From Clostridium sp. (GTDB lineage: Bacteria > Bacillota > Clostridia > Clostridiales > Clostridiaceae), in assembly GCA_018372555.1 (NCBI GenBank), contig JAHAIU010000195.1:1-5593 (forward strand): a DNA stretch of 5,593 bases, given 5' to 3'. The notes beneath the pieces are model-generated. The model was given only the letters and a program-made list of their open reading frames with translations. It searched no databases and had not been told where the DNA came from. A program made the position numbers and the translations under genes. Each line of letters starts with the position of its first letter. Positions within the stretch are counted from its first letter, which is position 1. Below, piece after piece: positions 5,537 to 5,593 of the stretch.

Positions 5537-5593
5537 TTATGCTACTAAGGTGTGGCTTCTATATTCAATAGGAGCCATACCTTTTAATTTCTT
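5537..5593 (-). CDS. IS3-family transposase, C-terminal fragment (partial)
   Basis: Read on the minus strand, the last 18 codons and stop give KKLKGMAPIEYRSHTLVA. This matches the characteristic end of IS3-family OrfB transposases of the IS150 group, where the DDE integrase domain closes with a K-L-K-G-x-x-P-x-x-Y-R motif. The catalytic DDE residues and start lie beyond the window, so I cannot tell whether the gene is intact. The stop (5537-5539) lies 42 bp from the inferred element end, a usual distance for the family. It runs convergent to the 165-residue protein gene. Confidence 0.85.
   Translation of the reverse strand, partial: KKLKGMAPIEYRSHTLVA

Larger units (their letters stand above)
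5495..5593 (-). mobile_element. End of an IS3-family insertion sequence, cut by the window edge
   Basis: From 5495 the sequence begins TGAACCGCCCCCTGTCAAG, with the TG terminus and C-rich inverted-repeat style typical of IS3-family ends, and an abrupt rise in GC. The transposase C-terminus lies just inside on the minus strand, so this is the element's transposase-distal end. The 3-4 bases before it (TATA, 5491-5494) are the candidate target duplication. The other end is outside the window, so completeness cannot be judged. The exact boundary is inferred. Confidence 0.75.

Overview
This window is very AT-rich DNA with strong GGAGG/GGGGG-type ribosome binding sites, extended -10 promoters and intrinsic terminators. 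Codons end mostly in A or T. Together with the protein types this points to a low-GC Firmicute, most likely a Clostridium or close relative (inference; no marker gene is present). It looks like ordinary chromosome grading into a decaying accessory stretch that ends in an insertion sequence.

Layout. Positions 1-300 hold no convincing gene but a dense set of inverted repeats, the largest a perfect 18-bp pair, which looks like a structured or repeated intergenic element. Positions 393-2492 encode a full-length membrane-bound ion-pumping pyrophosphatase (hppA), with its own -10 box and a strong terminator at 2618-2664; it is monocistronic. Positions 2930-3748 encode a secreted lipoprotein with an apparent OB-fold domain followed by a beta-rich domain. 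It has its own extended -10 promoter and two downstream hairpin terminators.

Positions 3949-4972 look empty at first, but reading across frames shows a broken gene at 4026-4408 for a four-helix membrane protein of about 126 residues. It is interrupted near its start codon and again in a run of five G. Beyond it lie several hairpins and, on the minus strand, a possible 62-residue membrane peptide lacking a normal start codon and a short protein-like fragment. I read this as gene decay. Positions 4988-5485 encode an unrecognised 165-residue protein anchored by a helix at each end.

From 5495 to the window edge is the end of an IS3-family insertion sequence, with the last 18 codons of its transposase on the minus strand. 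It sits 9 bp after the stop of the preceding gene.

The genes do not form a pathway: each intact gene appears to be its own transcription unit. All the intact non-mobile products are membrane or cell-surface proteins. The only confident biochemical role is pyrophosphate-driven cation pumping by HppA. I found no convincing new multi-gene system; the most useful hidden items are the frameshifted membrane-protein gene and the repeat-rich element upstream of hppA.
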